A stretch of 50,340 nucleotides of DNA from Planctomycetaceae bacterium (GTDB taxonomy: Bacteria; Planctomycetota; Planctomycetia; Gemmatales; Gemmataceae). The position numbers were made by a program, and so were the translations under genes. The stretch is taken from contig PNLP01000052.1 in assembly GCA_013823135.1 (NCBI GenBank), positions 1-50,340 on the forward strand, given 5' to 3'. Position 1 is the first letter of the stretch, and every line of letters begins with the position of its first letter. Below the pieces are notes generated by a model, which had not been told where the DNA came from, ran no database searches, and saw only the letters and a list, made by a program, of their open reading frames with translations. This document shows, one piece after another, positions 25,486-35,015 of the stretch.

Positions 25486-27213
25486 TCATGCTCCGAACAA
25501 CTCTTTCACTTTCTCCAGACCAATCCGTTCGCAGTAGGAGCCGAACAACTCGCCGTTCGACCGCTCAGCTTTGAACGCCGCGAACACTTTCGACAGCTTC
25601 GGCGCGATCTGATCGATCGGCACGCTGTCCTGAACCTCCGTGTTCAACCGACGGCCAAAGCTGTCGCCACCGATGTACACCGTGTACTTCGTGCCGCCGC
25701 GACCCACGAGCCCGATCTCGCTCTGATACGGTCGCGCACAGCCGTTCGGGCAACCCGTCATCCGCACGCTGATCGGCTCGCCACCCAGGCCCAGGTCCGT
25801 CAGCACCTTTTCGAGTTGCCGTACCACGTTCGGCAGCGAACGCTCGCTCTCGGTGATCGCCAGCCCGCAGGTTGGGATCGCCGGGCAGGCCATGCTCCAC
25901 TTCTGCACCATCGGCAGCGTCTCTTCACGCGGGATGCCGTATTCGTTCAGCAATGAATCGACCGCACCACGATCGGCTGTCGAGATGCCGCACACGAGGA
26001 TGTCTTGCTGCGTCGTGAGCCGCACATCGGCCTTGAACCGCGACACGATCTCACGCAGGCCACTGCGGAGGCGATTGGCACCCTCGTCCTTGATGCGGCC
26101 GTTCTCGACCGACACGCCGAGGAACCACTTGCCGTCGCCCATGCTGTGCCAGCCGAGGTGCAGGTCGAGCCCCGTGATCGGGGCGTGCTTCACCGGTCGC
26201 TGCGGGTGGCTGAAGTATTCGCTGTAGAACACCTCGCGGAACTTCTCGACGCCCCAGTCGTGCATCACGTACTTGAGCCGGGCTCGCTTGCGGTCGGCAC
26301 GGTTACCGTGATCGCGGAACAATTTCACCATCGCTTCCGCCGCATCCACCACTTCGTCGAAGTGGATGAACCCGATCGGCTGCGCGAGCAGCGGATACGT
26401 GTCGGGCTTCGCGTTCGATTGCCCCTGGCCGCCACCGGCGTACAGGTTGTAGCCGATGTGCTTGCCGTTCTCGGTGATCGCGAGGTAACCCAGGCAGTTC
26501 GCCAGGATGTCGGTGCAGTTATCGTCCGGCATCGCGAACGCAATCTTGAACTTACGCGGGAGGTACGTCGGGCCGTAGATCGGTTCCTCGTCGTCCTCGG
26601 GGTTGGTGAGCTTCTCACCATCCATCCAGATTTCGTGGTACGCCTGCTTGGCGGCCTTCGGCGTCAGTGCCGCGGCGACCCGCAGGCAGTCTTCCATCTG
26701 CTGCGTGTGCAGGGCGTCGGGAATCGGTGCCGGGCACGCGAGCACGTTGCGGTTCACGTCGCCGCAACCGCCGAGGGTTGTCAGCAGCGTCTTGTTGATC
26801 CCCTGAAGCAGCGACTTCATGTTCTGCTTCATCACACCGTGAAACTGGAAGCTCTGGCGTGTCGTGATCCGGAGCGTGCTGTTGCCATACTGCTGGCACA
26901 GCTCGTCCATCTTGAGGTACTGATCGGCGGTGAGCTTCCCGCCCGGCAACTTGAGCCGGATCATGAACATGTACGCCTTGCCCGACACGCCACCCTTGCC
27001 GCGATTCTTCCGGGCGTCGCGGTCTTCCTGCTGGTAACTGCCGTGAAACTTAATGAGGCTCTTGTTCGCCTCGTTGATGTGGTCGAGGTTCGGGTCGGCG
27101 AACTCCTCGGCCAGCGTGCCCCGGAGGAACTTGCTCTCGGACTTATGCCCCTCAACCGGGGAAAGCTTGGGTTCGGTTTCAGTTTCAGTCGCGGTTGCGG
27201 TTTCGGAAGACAT
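25486..27213 (-). CDS. Siroheme-dependent sulfite/nitrite reductase
   Basis: 575 aa from the ATG at 27213. The siroheme-[4Fe-4S] ligands are C443, C449 (CPAIPTC) and C488, C492 (CPNGC), a CX5C-X38-CX3C arrangement typical of the family. The N-terminal half has the RQSFQFHG and LGGCGDVNRNVLACPAPIPD blocks. It catalyses six-electron reduction of sulfite to sulfide or nitrite to ammonium in assimilation; ferredoxin- and NADPH-type sulfite reductase subunits and NirA share this plan, so the substrate is not fixed. A longer frame to 27270 is disfavoured because it starts inside the upstream palindrome. Confidence 0.93.
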   Translation of the reverse strand: MSSETATATETETEPKLSPVEGHKSESKFLRGTLAEEFADPNLDHINEANKSLIKFHGSYQQEDRDARKNRGKGGVSGKAYMFMIRLKLPGGKLTADQYLKMDELCQQYGNSTLRITTRQSFQFHGVMKQNMKSLLQGINKTLLTTLGGCGDVNRNVLACPAPIPDALHTQQMEDCLRVAAALTPKAAKQAYHEIWMDGEKLTNPEDDEEPIYGPTYLPRKFKIAFAMPDDNCTDILANCLGYLAITENGKHIGYNLYAGGGQGQSNAKPDTYPLLAQPIGFIHFDEVVDAAEAMVKLFRDHGNRADRKRARLKYVMHDWGVEKFREVFYSEYFSHPQRPVKHAPITGLDLHLGWHSMGDGKWFLGVSVENGRIKDEGANRLRSGLREIVSRFKADVRLTTQQDILVCGISTADRGAVDSLLNEYGIPREETLPMVQKWSMACPAIPTCGLAITESERSLPNVVRQLEKVLTDLGLGGEPISVRMTGCPNGCARPYQSEIGLVGRGGTKYTVYIGGDSFGRRLNTEVQDSVPIDQIAPKLSKVFAAFKAERSNGELFGSYCERIGLEKVKELFGA

Positions 27214-27243
27214 CTCGCAATCCAAAATGTGGCTGGTGATGAC

Positions 27244-27306
27244 GTTTAGCTGTGGTCCCAACGGGGCCACGGCCCAGCGGTGGTCCCGTTGGGACCACCG
27301 CTAAAC
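27244..27306. repeat. Inverted repeat upstream of the reductase
   Basis: The arms at 27244-27269 and 27281-27306 pair with two mismatches (GTTTAGCTGTGGTCCCAACG...). It lies 30 bases upstream of the reductase start and might affect its leader RNA. The remainder of the 345-base gap to 27560 shows no gene. Confidence 0.7.
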
Positions 27307-27559
27307 TGCGGTTCTCTATTGTTGTAGTCGTTCTCATCGGAATGCGTAACCCCAACGGACATTCCGCATCATCGGACGATCGTGCGCGGCCCCTTGAGAA
27401 GCTAGGCAATCACTACCGGCAACCGCGAGCAAAATTGCGTCCGAAGTGGCCCGGTCGCCAGGTTCGCTGAAGCCCCCAAATCCTCACGTCCGATGGTGAG
27501 TATGCATCGCTGTGGGCCGTTTGTCGGCCATGGATTCCGACCCTTGGAGATGCCACAAC

Positions 27560-28096
27560 GTGAGTGTACCGCCCGTCTCCACTCCCATCACCCTCGGGTT
27601 CCTCACCGCCTTGCAGGAGCCCTCCGGGTGGCTCGGAGGTTACCTTGTCACGAATAGCTGGGGCCGACCGCTCGAATTCCGCCTGACCACCGCCGTGCAG
27701 CCCAACCGCGTTCAAACTGCGTTGTATGGGCCGACTTTGACGGAATACGTGCTCGCCGACCTGATTGGCAAAACTCTGGTCGAGAAGACGGCCACGAAAC
27801 CCGATCTGATTGTGACGGATGTGCCTGCCGCACTGGCCCTGCGGTCGCGGCTCGAGATACCCGTGATCGGGGTGAAGGTCGGTGGCGTGGAACTGTCCAC
27901 GGACCTCACCGCGTTCACGCACGCTCGCTCCTCGATCGGGTTGCTGATCCCGAATCGGTTTGCAGCAGACCGGACCGCCGTGACGCAACTCCTCGAACGG
28001 ATCGACCCAGCGGTCGATCTCGCGGAGCCGTTCACCCGCGTCCGCGAGGCGATCTCCGAGGCCCGCAAGATGGGAGTTACCAACCGTGCAGCGTGA
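27560..28096 (+). CDS. Hypothetical protein paired with SNF2 helicase
   Basis: 178 aa from the GTG at 27560, which has GGAG 10 bases upstream; an ATG at 27530 is the alternative. An alpha/beta pattern is visible (LVTNSWGRPLEFRLT, PDLIVTDVPAALALRSRLEIPVIGVKV) with no known catalytic motif. Its last 11 bases overlap the start of the SNF2 gene, so the two are translationally coupled. The function is unknown, likely linked to the helicase. Confidence 0.7.
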   Translation: MSVPPVSTPITLGFLTALQEPSGWLGGYLVTNSWGRPLEFRLTTAVQPNRVQTALYGPTLTEYVLADLIGKTLVEKTATKPDLIVTDVPAALALRSRLEIPVIGVKVGGVELSTDLTAFTHARSSIGLLIPNRFAADRTAVTQLLERIDPAVDLAEPFTRVREAISEARKMGVTNRAA

Positions 28097-29840
28097 TGAC
28101 GAAGAGCCGGACGTGCTCGAACTCGATCTCGCACTGCTCACCGACGTTCGACCCGACGCTCGCTTCGAGCGGCCGATGGAGCCGAATGTCCGCGAAACCC
28201 GGTTGCTGAACGACTTGCCCTGGGTGCGGTCGGTCGGACGGCTGGAGATGACCGTTGCAACGGAGGGCTGGAAGTTCCCGGCACCACCGGTCGAACTGAC
28301 GCCACCGCCACCACGAATCGCCACCGAGCCACCCGCGGGTCGGCACGAGATCAAGCTGCCACAACTTCCCGACAAGGATCAACCGCCGAAGAAACCGATC
28401 CGGGCGAAGCCGACCGTAGACACGGTGGTGTTCAAGGATCGCCTCCTGTGCCTGCTGCAACCACCGCTCGACGGTCTGTTCGACGGTCGGCAACTCGAAG
28501 TGCCGTTCCCGCCGTTCCCTTATCAACTGGAAGGGATCGCGTTCCTGATGCCCCGCCACGCGGCACTCCTCGCCGACGAAATGGGCCTCGGGAAAACCGC
28601 GCAGATCATCCTCTCGTTGCGGTTGCTGTTCCATCAGGGGGTCATCCGTCGCGGGTTGATCGTCTGCCCGAAGCCGCTCGTGTTCAACTGGGCACGCGAA
28701 CTGAAATCGTGGGCACCCGACCTGCCGTTCGAGACCATCGAGGGCGACCCAGAACGCCGCAGGACCGCGTGGTTCACGTCGAACTGTCCGCTGAAGATTG
28801 TGAACTACGAAACGCTGACCCGCGACTCCGATCACTCCAGCGACCCGCGTGTCGCGTTCGATGTGGTCGTGCTCGACGAGGCTCAGCGCATCAAGAACCG
28901 CGACTCGAAGACTGCACAGGTGGTGCGTGCCATTCCTCGCGCCCGAAGCTGGGCCATCTCGGGCACCCCCATCGAGAACCACCCCGACGACCTCGTGAAC
29001 ATCTTCGCATTCGTCGATCCCGAGCGGATTCCGCCCGACACGCCCCCGAAACGCCTCCAGCAACTCACTTCCGACTGCATCCTGCGCCGTACGAAGGATC
29101 TCGTGCAGTCGGACATGCCACCGAAGATCATCAAGGATCTCGAGATTGACCTCAGCCCGGCCCAGCGAGCCGCGTACACGCTAGCCGAGAAGGAAGGCGT
29201 GATTCACCTGAACGAACTCGGCGACACGCTGACCGTTCAGCACGTGTTCCAGCTTGTGATGCGGTTGAAGCAGATTTGCAACTTCGACCCGCGCACCGGT
29301 GAGAGTGCGAAGATGGAGCAACTGCTGAGCGACATGGAAGAAGTCGCGGAAAGCGGCCAGAAGGCGATCATCTTCTCGCAGTGGGTGGAGCCGCTTCACG
29401 CCATCGCGAAGCAGTTGAAACGGTTCAACCCGCTCGAATACCACGGCAAGATCCCGCAACCCGAGCGCACGCCGATCCTCGACAAGTTCAAGAAAGACCC
29501 CGACGCGCACGTGCTCCTGATGAGCTACGGCACCGGGAGCGTCGGCCTGAACTTGCAGTTCACGAACTACGTGTTCCTGTTCGACCGCTGGTGGAACCCC
29601 GCCATTGAGGATCAGGCGATCAACCGGGCGCACCGCATCGGCCAAAAAAGCACGGTGACCGTGACGCGGTTCCTCTCGCGCGAGACGATCGAGCAGCGGA
29701 TTGCGACTGTGCTGGATGCGAAGCGGAAGGTGTTCAACGACTTGCTGGCGAACGCGGAGAAACCCGCGACGATGGGCCTGAGTGAGGACGAAATCTTCGG
29801 CCTGTTCGATATCCGCAACCGCCCCAAGCGTGCGGCGTAA
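28086..29840 (+). CDS. SNF2-family DEAD/DEAH-box helicase
   Basis: 584 aa from the GTG at 28086. Motifs: Walker A DEMGLGKT (about 167-174), motif II DEAQ in VVVLDEAQRIKN, SGTPIEN (motif III), then the C-terminal lobe with IIFSQW, GTGSVGLNL and the QAINRAHRIGQ motif VI. It is an ATP-driven double-stranded DNA translocase of the SNF2 superfamily. The proline-rich N-terminal 130 residues are unusual and may bind partners. The start overlaps the preceding gene. Substrate and role (repair, remodelling, defence) cannot be decided. Confidence 0.95.
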   Translation: MQRDDEEPDVLELDLALLTDVRPDARFERPMEPNVRETRLLNDLPWVRSVGRLEMTVATEGWKFPAPPVELTPPPPRIATEPPAGRHEIKLPQLPDKDQPPKKPIRAKPTVDTVVFKDRLLCLLQPPLDGLFDGRQLEVPFPPFPYQLEGIAFLMPRHAALLADEMGLGKTAQIILSLRLLFHQGVIRRGLIVCPKPLVFNWARELKSWAPDLPFETIEGDPERRRTAWFTSNCPLKIVNYETLTRDSDHSSDPRVAFDVVVLDEAQRIKNRDSKTAQVVRAIPRARSWAISGTPIENHPDDLVNIFAFVDPERIPPDTPPKRLQQLTSDCILRRTKDLVQSDMPPKIIKDLEIDLSPAQRAAYTLAEKEGVIHLNELGDTLTVQHVFQLVMRLKQICNFDPRTGESAKMEQLLSDMEEVAESGQKAIIFSQWVEPLHAIAKQLKRFNPLEYHGKIPQPERTPILDKFKKDPDAHVLLMSYGTGSVGLNLQFTNYVFLFDRWWNPAIEDQAINRAHRIGQKSTVTVTRFLSRETIEQRIATVLDAKRKVFNDLLANAEKPATMGLSEDEIFGLFDIRNRPKRAA

Positions 29841-29877
29841 CGGCCGCCCCGCTGGGACGGCCGCTAAACGAATGTAA

Positions 29878-31281
29878 TCACTGCCCCTTCAGAATCAAGA
29901 AATCCACTTCGCCGTTGGGGCGGAGAACGTGCAGCACGGCCCCCTTCTCGCGGCCGGCGCGGCTTACCGCGTTCCGGAAGTCGTCGGCGGTCGCGATGGG
30001 TGTGCGGTCCACTTGAACGATCACCATGCCGCGACCCACGCCTGACGCGGCCGCGAGACCACCCGGCGTGACCGCGGCGACCTGCACGCCCTTCACGGCT
30101 TTCGGCAACCCGAGCTTTGCTGCCGCGTCTGGCGTGATCTCGGTAACCGTGATCCCCACCGCGTCGAAGCTGATCGCGGGCTGAAGCGCCGGCCCTGGGC
30201 TCGCGGCTGGCACATCAACCTGCTCTTCGACCGTCACCCGCGTCAGGAACTGCTGCCCGTTGCGGACGACAACCACATCAACCATCGGGCCAACGGGCAA
30301 CGTGAGAATCACCCGCTGCATCTCGCGAGGCGTGGTGACGGGCTTGCCGTTCACGCTCAGAATCACATCGCCGACGCCCAGGTTCGCCTTCGCAGCCGGC
30401 GACTTGTCGGTCACTTCCGTTACCAGCACGCCCGCGGCCGGCTTCAGCTTCTGCTTCGTCGCGGTCGCATCGTCCAGATCGCGAACCAACGCACCCAGGT
30501 ACGGGCGACGCACGCCGCCGTGCTTGATGAGTTGTGCGGCGATGTCGCGTGCCAGGTTGCTCGACACCGCGAGGCCCACACCCTGGAAGCCGCCGCTGCG
30601 GGTCTTGATTGCGGCGGTCAATCCGATGAGCTTCCCTTCCATGTTCACGAGCGGTCCGCCGCTGTTTCCGGGGTTCACCGCCGCGTCGATCTGAATGAAG
30701 TCCTCGATCACGTTCAGGTTCAAGTTCCGCCGCCCCGTCGCGCTGACGATCCCTTGCGTCACGGAACCGGTGAGGCCGAACGGGGCACCGAGCGCCAGCA
30801 CGCGGTCGCCGACTTCCATCGTGGTGCTGTCCGCGAATTCCAGGAACGGGAACGGCTCTTTCCCTTCCAGTCGGATCACGGCAAGGTCAGTCTTCGGGTC
30901 GCGACGAATCTCCTTCGAGGTGAACTTGCGGCCGTCCTGGAGTGTGACTTCGACGACGTTCGTGTCGGCAACGATGTGGTTGTTGGTGAGCACGATGCCG
31001 GCCGCGTCGATGAGCACGCCGGACCCGAAGCCCGGGTCCGGGTCGTCGAGTTGGGCACGGGCGACTTTCGACTTCCCCTCAATGCACACGAGCGCGGGGA
31101 GCGCTCGCTTCGCCACGGGGGCGTAGGAGTTCCACTCACGCGGAAGCACCGGCGCGTTCCCCGGCAGCGCGGGGACGGGAAGTGGCACCTGACCGACGAG
31201 TTGCGGGCCGACCCAAAGACCACCGAGAACGCCCAGCCCGAGGCAGGCTATGCAACGCGGCCAGCGGTTGAGGGAAGACAT
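29878..31281 (-). CDS. HtrA/DegP-like serine protease with two PDZ domains
   Basis: 467 aa. A signal peptide (residues 1-30) exports it to the periplasm-like space. The S1C catalytic triad is present: H102 (LTNNHIV), D132 (KTDLAVIRL) and S207 (NPGNSGGPL). PDZ domains follow at about 255-345 and 375-467, with GVLVTEVTDKSPAAKANL and GVQVAAVTPGGLAAASGVG. Such enzymes degrade misfolded envelope proteins. A hairpin repeat lies upstream of its start. Confidence 0.95.
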   Translation of the reverse strand: MSSLNRWPRCIACLGLGVLGGLWVGPQLVGQVPLPVPALPGNAPVLPREWNSYAPVAKRALPALVCIEGKSKVARAQLDDPDPGFGSGVLIDAAGIVLTNNHIVADTNVVEVTLQDGRKFTSKEIRRDPKTDLAVIRLEGKEPFPFLEFADSTTMEVGDRVLALGAPFGLTGSVTQGIVSATGRRNLNLNVIEDFIQIDAAVNPGNSGGPLVNMEGKLIGLTAAIKTRSGGFQGVGLAVSSNLARDIAAQLIKHGGVRRPYLGALVRDLDDATATKQKLKPAAGVLVTEVTDKSPAAKANLGVGDVILSVNGKPVTTPREMQRVILTLPVGPMVDVVVVRNGQQFLTRVTVEEQVDVPAASPGPALQPAISFDAVGITVTEITPDAAAKLGLPKAVKGVQVAAVTPGGLAAASGVGRGMVIVQVDRTPIATADDFRNAVSRAGREKGAVLHVLRPNGEVDFLILKGQ

Positions 31282-31329
31282 GGTGTCGGCTCCGAGGTGT
31301 AGTCAGCGAGATGGTGCATTGTACCGTGA

Positions 31330-31410
31330 TTGGCGAGCGGGGTGGCATCAGCCCCCCGAGTCTGGTGCAAAGACCAAGACTCGGGGGGCTGACGCCACCC
31401 CGCTCGCCAA
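31330..31410. repeat. 33-bp inverted repeat upstream of protease
   Basis: The arms at 31330-31362 and 31378-31410 pair with one mismatch (TTGGCGAGCGGGGTGGCATC...). The GGCGAGCGGGGTG-TCAGCCCCCCGAG core closely matches the palindrome at 15786-15855. It lies between the HtrA start and the next upstream gene's stop. Confidence 0.88.
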
Positions 31411-31423
31411 GAGGCGAAGTCGT

Positions 31424-31633
31424 TCACGCAGCGCGGCGCTGCGATGGCGTCTGGATTCGTCGCGCTGCCGGCTTGCGGCGATTTTCCACGCGGGGTTCGC
31501 GGCAGACGAGCGTGTAGCTTCCGCACCCTGGGCACGGCTGCGATTCGATGGCCTGCCGCTCGTAGTGCGAGTAATCTCCCAGGCGATTCCACTGCAAACT
31601 GCACGACGCACACGTGACCGTCCAACTACTCAC
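31424..31633 (-). CDS. Small zinc-ribbon protein
   Basis: 69 aa with two CXXC pairs (CASC and CPGC) that make one zinc ribbon, and an Arg-rich tail. The start is a GTG. It sits 21 bases downstream of the glycosyltransferase stop on the same strand, suggesting co-transcription. No function is recognised. Confidence 0.5.
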   Translation of the reverse strand: MSSWTVTCASCSLQWNRLGDYSHYERQAIESQPCPGCGSYTLVCREPRVENRRKPAARRIQTPSQRRAA

Positions 31634-31654
31634 AACAGCACCTTGAGGGTTGAG

Positions 31655-33319
31655 TTAATAATGGGAACCACTGGGTGGCGGCGGCACGCGGTTAAACCCG
31701 CGAAACCCGTGGCACACCCAGATTTCCCATCCTGTCACGGGGACTCCGTTCGAGATGTGAACCACCCGCGTCAGCGGTTCGATCCGCTCGAAGGCGTTCT
31801 TCACATCTGCCCCGATTTCCCCGACGATCACGAACGTCTGCCCGCGGAATTCTTGCGCGTCGGCCACCGGGTTTGGTCGCCACACGTCGTACTGGCTGTG
31901 CCGATCCGTCTGGTTCGCGACCCCAACCGCATACACAGTCGGGTGATCGGAGCAGTAAAACCCGAGTTCGCCGGGGGTCGTCCAGTGCGTGCCCGCGACG
32001 ATCGGCTCGCGGGTCGTCTCGGCTCGCACCCGTGCCCGCACGGCGTCCACCTCTCCCGCGAGTTGCTTCCAGCCCGCGATTCTCGCTGTGATGTCCAGCC
32101 GGCGAACCGGGTACGGGTCTTTCTCGGAAGGCGACCTGACGACGCTCGCCAGGATCGGCCGAAACGCATCGGGGAAGTGGATGCCAGTGATGACCAGAAA
32201 CCCGCTCACGGTCGAGAGTGCCAGGCACCCGACCACGAGCCGCCGTCGCCACGCGAGCAGTTCACGAGTCAGTGCCACCGCCAGCACCAACCCGCCGAAG
32301 TACGCTGGTGCGGGCCAGTTCGGTTGCCCCGACTTCACAAGACTCGCGGCCGCGAACAGCAGCCAGACCGGAACCGACGCCCACCACAGAAGCCGGATGC
32401 CAGAGTCGGCCTCGCGGGTTGGTCGGAACCGCCAGCCCGCAGCGAGGAACGCGGCGAGCCAGAAGCCGAAGAGCATCCCGAGTTGCCCGCCCAGGAACAG
32501 GAAAACGCCGCCGGGCTTGGAGCCGCTCACGCCCACCTGACCGAACACATGGCGGAACGAAACCCAGTCGTGCCCTGCGTTCCACGCAACAATCGGAACC
32601 CAACCAATGGCGGCCCCGGCGAGCAGCAACCAGATACCGGGCTTCCGAAACTCGCCACGGCGATGGAACAGCAGGAAGCCCAGCACCGCCACGGGGAACA
32701 ACGCCATCGTGTACTTCGCGAGGATGCCCACGGCCGTGAGTGCCGCGGCTCCGACCCACCAGCGAGTTCGGTCGGTTTCGAGCGCTCGCAACACACAGAC
32801 CAGCGACCAGCACCAGCAGAACAAGAACGGCGGGTCGATGGTCATGATGACGGCCCCCACCCGCACGAGCGGGAGCGTGGCGGCACAGCAGACTGTGGCG
32901 AGGCCGAGTTGCGGCGACCGGAACACGCGGGCCGCGAGGGTGTACCAGCCCACGAGAACGCCGACGTGGCACGCCACGGCGGGGAGCCGCACGGCGGCCG
33001 CGAGATCGCCGGTGAGGGCGATGCTCAGCGGCCCGAACAACTCGCAACTCGCCCGGATGAGCCACGCGATCAGCGGTCCCTTGCTGTAGTAGCTCCAGTC
33101 GAGATTGCGCGACCAATCCCAGTAGTGCGCTTCGTCGGGCGACAGGTTCAGCGGAGTGAGCCAGCAAATGTAAGCGACGGATGCGATTGCCGAAGCGGTG
33201 ACCACGAACGCGGCCCACGAAAGTGGCGCTCGCGTGAAGGCTTGCACGTCGCGGGGGCGCAAGTGGGTACGTGGGGAGGCTGGCTGGGCGATTCTCGGTT
33301 GTGTGAGTGTCGCGATCAT
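31655..33319 (-). CDS. ArnT/PMT-like glycosyltransferase
   Basis: 554 aa with about a dozen hydrophobic helices. The N-terminal loop SPDEAHYWDWSRNLDWSYYSKGPLIAW carries the acidic residue and aromatic pattern of GT-C enzymes (PMT_2/ArnT family), which transfer sugars from polyprenyl phosphate outside the membrane. The soluble tail follows the last helix (about 455-554). A strong AGGAGG lies 7-8 bases before the ATG at about 33319, which decides the start; an in-frame ATG 16 codons upstream lacks a ribosome site. The sugar and acceptor are unknown. Confidence 0.85.
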   Translation of the reverse strand: MIATLTQPRIAQPASPRTHLRPRDVQAFTRAPLSWAAFVVTASAIASVAYICWLTPLNLSPDEAHYWDWSRNLDWSYYSKGPLIAWLIRASCELFGPLSIALTGDLAAAVRLPAVACHVGVLVGWYTLAARVFRSPQLGLATVCCAATLPLVRVGAVIMTIDPPFLFCWCWSLVCVLRALETDRTRWWVGAAALTAVGILAKYTMALFPVAVLGFLLFHRRGEFRKPGIWLLLAGAAIGWVPIVAWNAGHDWVSFRHVFGQVGVSGSKPGGVFLFLGGQLGMLFGFWLAAFLAAGWRFRPTREADSGIRLLWWASVPVWLLFAAASLVKSGQPNWPAPAYFGGLVLAVALTRELLAWRRRLVVGCLALSTVSGFLVITGIHFPDAFRPILASVVRSPSEKDPYPVRRLDITARIAGWKQLAGEVDAVRARVRAETTREPIVAGTHWTTPGELGFYCSDHPTVYAVGVANQTDRHSQYDVWRPNPVADAQEFRGQTFVIVGEIGADVKNAFERIEPLTRVVHISNGVPVTGWEIWVCHGFRGFNRVPPPPSGSHY

Positions 33320-33521
33320 TCCGACAGCCTCCTTCTGCCCGCCGCGGGCTCCGAAGTGAGCCGTCATTGCTTACCAAGTCGCTGCCGTCAACCCGAATCC
33401 CGGAATCGACCCCAGCTTGAACGAGTCGATTGACAGCGGGGCGTGTCCACCGTATGAACAGAATCGGTAACTCGCCTCGCAGTGTCGGAGGTGCGCCGTG
33501 TGTTGTTCGTGAGGGCGTCCC

Positions 33522-34868
33522 GTGGAACAGTCCATCTTTCTCGACTTCCACTTGCCCAACGCGGCGACATGGCTGTACTTCTCGCTCATCCTCTCGCTGA
33601 CGCTGTTCTTCCAGTTCTCGCGGCCGTTCTGCGTCCGTAACCTCGACCTGCTGACGCTGTTTCTGCTGAGCCCGGGGTTCCTGCTATTGCAGGAGGCCCA
33701 CCATCAGATTTCCGTGGGGCGAACGGAACGCGGCGAGCGGGAACTCATCTTCGGGTACAGTTGGCTCCTGGTCGCATCAGCGTACTGGTTCTTCCGAACG
33801 GTCTTTGACATGGGGTTGGTGCGTCGCCCGTCGGTCAGCCCCAACTTGACCGTGGCGGGGTTGGGTTTCCTCGGCATTGCGCTGTTCGTGGGCCAAACCT
33901 CGGTCGCGCTGCGGCGAACAGCCGACCCGGCAGAAACGGTGCAGGTCGGGAAGCGGCCCGCGCCCATCGAACAGGTTCAAGGTCAGGCTACCGCTGTTGT
34001 TCAACAGGCTCCTGCGGAAACGATCCAGCGTGCCTCACCCGACGACGTTCGCTTCTGGGTCGAGCGGACGCTTTGCATGGCGTGCCACGCGGCGATCGTC
34101 GTCGGGTTGCTGATGATCGGGTTGAAGCACTTCCAGGATCTCGCGTCTGGCATCGGAATGGGAACGCTGTACCTGCTGGTGCCGTACACGGCGTTCGACA
34201 TCGGCCGGCAGTTGCACCACGTCTGGCCGACGGCATTCCTGGTGTGGGCGGTGTTCTCGTATCGGCGGCCAGTGGTTGCGGGGTGGTTGTTGGGTCTGGC
34301 GACGGGCACGGCATTGTTCCCGGCGTTGTTGTTCCCGCTGTGGTTTGGGTTCTACGCTCGCCGGGGAGCAGGCCGATTCGCTCGGGCATTCCTGGCAGCC
34401 GTGACCGTGAGCGTTGGCATCACGGCCCTCGTGATGGGCTGGGGCGGTGAGGCCGGTTTTGGGATCGCCACAACGCTGAGCCTGCCTGACTGGCAACCCT
34501 GGCGAATGCCGAACACGGAAAGCATCTGGACCGGCGCTCACTGGGCGTATCGGTTGCCGTTGTTCGTGCTGTTCGTTGCGTTCCTCGCGGGGGTGGCAGT
34601 CTGGCCGCGACCGAAGAACCTGTCGCACCTCATCTCGCTCTCCGCGGCGATTCTGATTGGCGTGCAGTTCTGGCACGCGGACCGTGGCGGCGTCTACGTT
34701 CTGTGGTACTTGCCGTTCCTGGTGATGATGGTGTTTCGTCCGAACCTGTCGTCAGCCGAACCGCCCGGATTGACGCCTGCGAACGGGATCATGTCGCGAT
34801 TGGCCGGGGCAGCCTGGAAGCGTGTTCGCCCCCCACGGCAGGAACCACCGAAGCAACTCGCAGTGTGA
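33522..34868 (+). CDS. Polytopic membrane protein of unknown function
   Basis: 448 aa from a GTG start. About ten transmembrane helices are visible, e.g. WLYFSLILSLTLFFQF, LTLFLLSPGFLLLQ and AAIVVGLLMIGLKHF, with a Gln/Ala-rich soluble loop near 140-170 that contains a PAPIEQVQGQATAVVQQ segment. The later part is like GT87-type membrane proteins (ATGTALFPALLFPLWFGFYARRG), but no catalytic residues could be assigned. Divergent from the glycosyltransferase gene, so a shared envelope-glycan role is possible. Confidence 0.7.
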   Translation: MEQSIFLDFHLPNAATWLYFSLILSLTLFFQFSRPFCVRNLDLLTLFLLSPGFLLLQEAHHQISVGRTERGERELIFGYSWLLVASAYWFFRTVFDMGLVRRPSVSPNLTVAGLGFLGIALFVGQTSVALRRTADPAETVQVGKRPAPIEQVQGQATAVVQQAPAETIQRASPDDVRFWVERTLCMACHAAIVVGLLMIGLKHFQDLASGIGMGTLYLLVPYTAFDIGRQLHHVWPTAFLVWAVFSYRRPVVAGWLLGLATGTALFPALLFPLWFGFYARRGAGRFARAFLAAVTVSVGITALVMGWGGEAGFGIATTLSLPDWQPWRMPNTESIWTGAHWAYRLPLFVLFVAFLAGVAVWPRPKNLSHLISLSAAILIGVQFWHADRGGVYVLWYLPFLVMMVFRPNLSSAEPPGLTPANGIMSRLAGAAWKRVRPPRQEPPKQLAV

Positions 34869-34871
34869 GGC

Positions 34872-34925
34872 TGCGACGCCGCAAGGCGCTTCAGAGAACA
34901 TGCGATAGCCGCTTGCGGCTTCGCG
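34872..34925. repeat. Palindromic element of the CGAAGCCGCAAG family
   Basis: TGCGACGCCGCAAG (34872-34885) pairs with CTTGCGGCTTCGCG (34912-34925), with two mismatches. It starts 4 bases after the stop of the membrane protein gene, like the copies at 25448 and 39175. Confidence 0.6.
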
Positions 34926-35015
34926 TCAACCGGCGGGAGTCATGTCCGCCTTTTCAGCATCGCGCCGCCATGGTACGGTGTCGCCGGTTTCGGTCGAGTG
35001 CTGGAGGGCGATGGG

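Noticed and set aside
26005..27249. 414-codon plus-strand frame
   Set aside because: Antisense to the siroheme reductase with conserved cysteines; composition is low-complexity Val/Leu/Arg/Glu.
31250..33433. 727-codon open frame on the plus strand
   Set aside because: Antisense to the glycosyltransferase and to a palindrome; Arg/Pro/His-rich with no motif, a GC-bias shadow.
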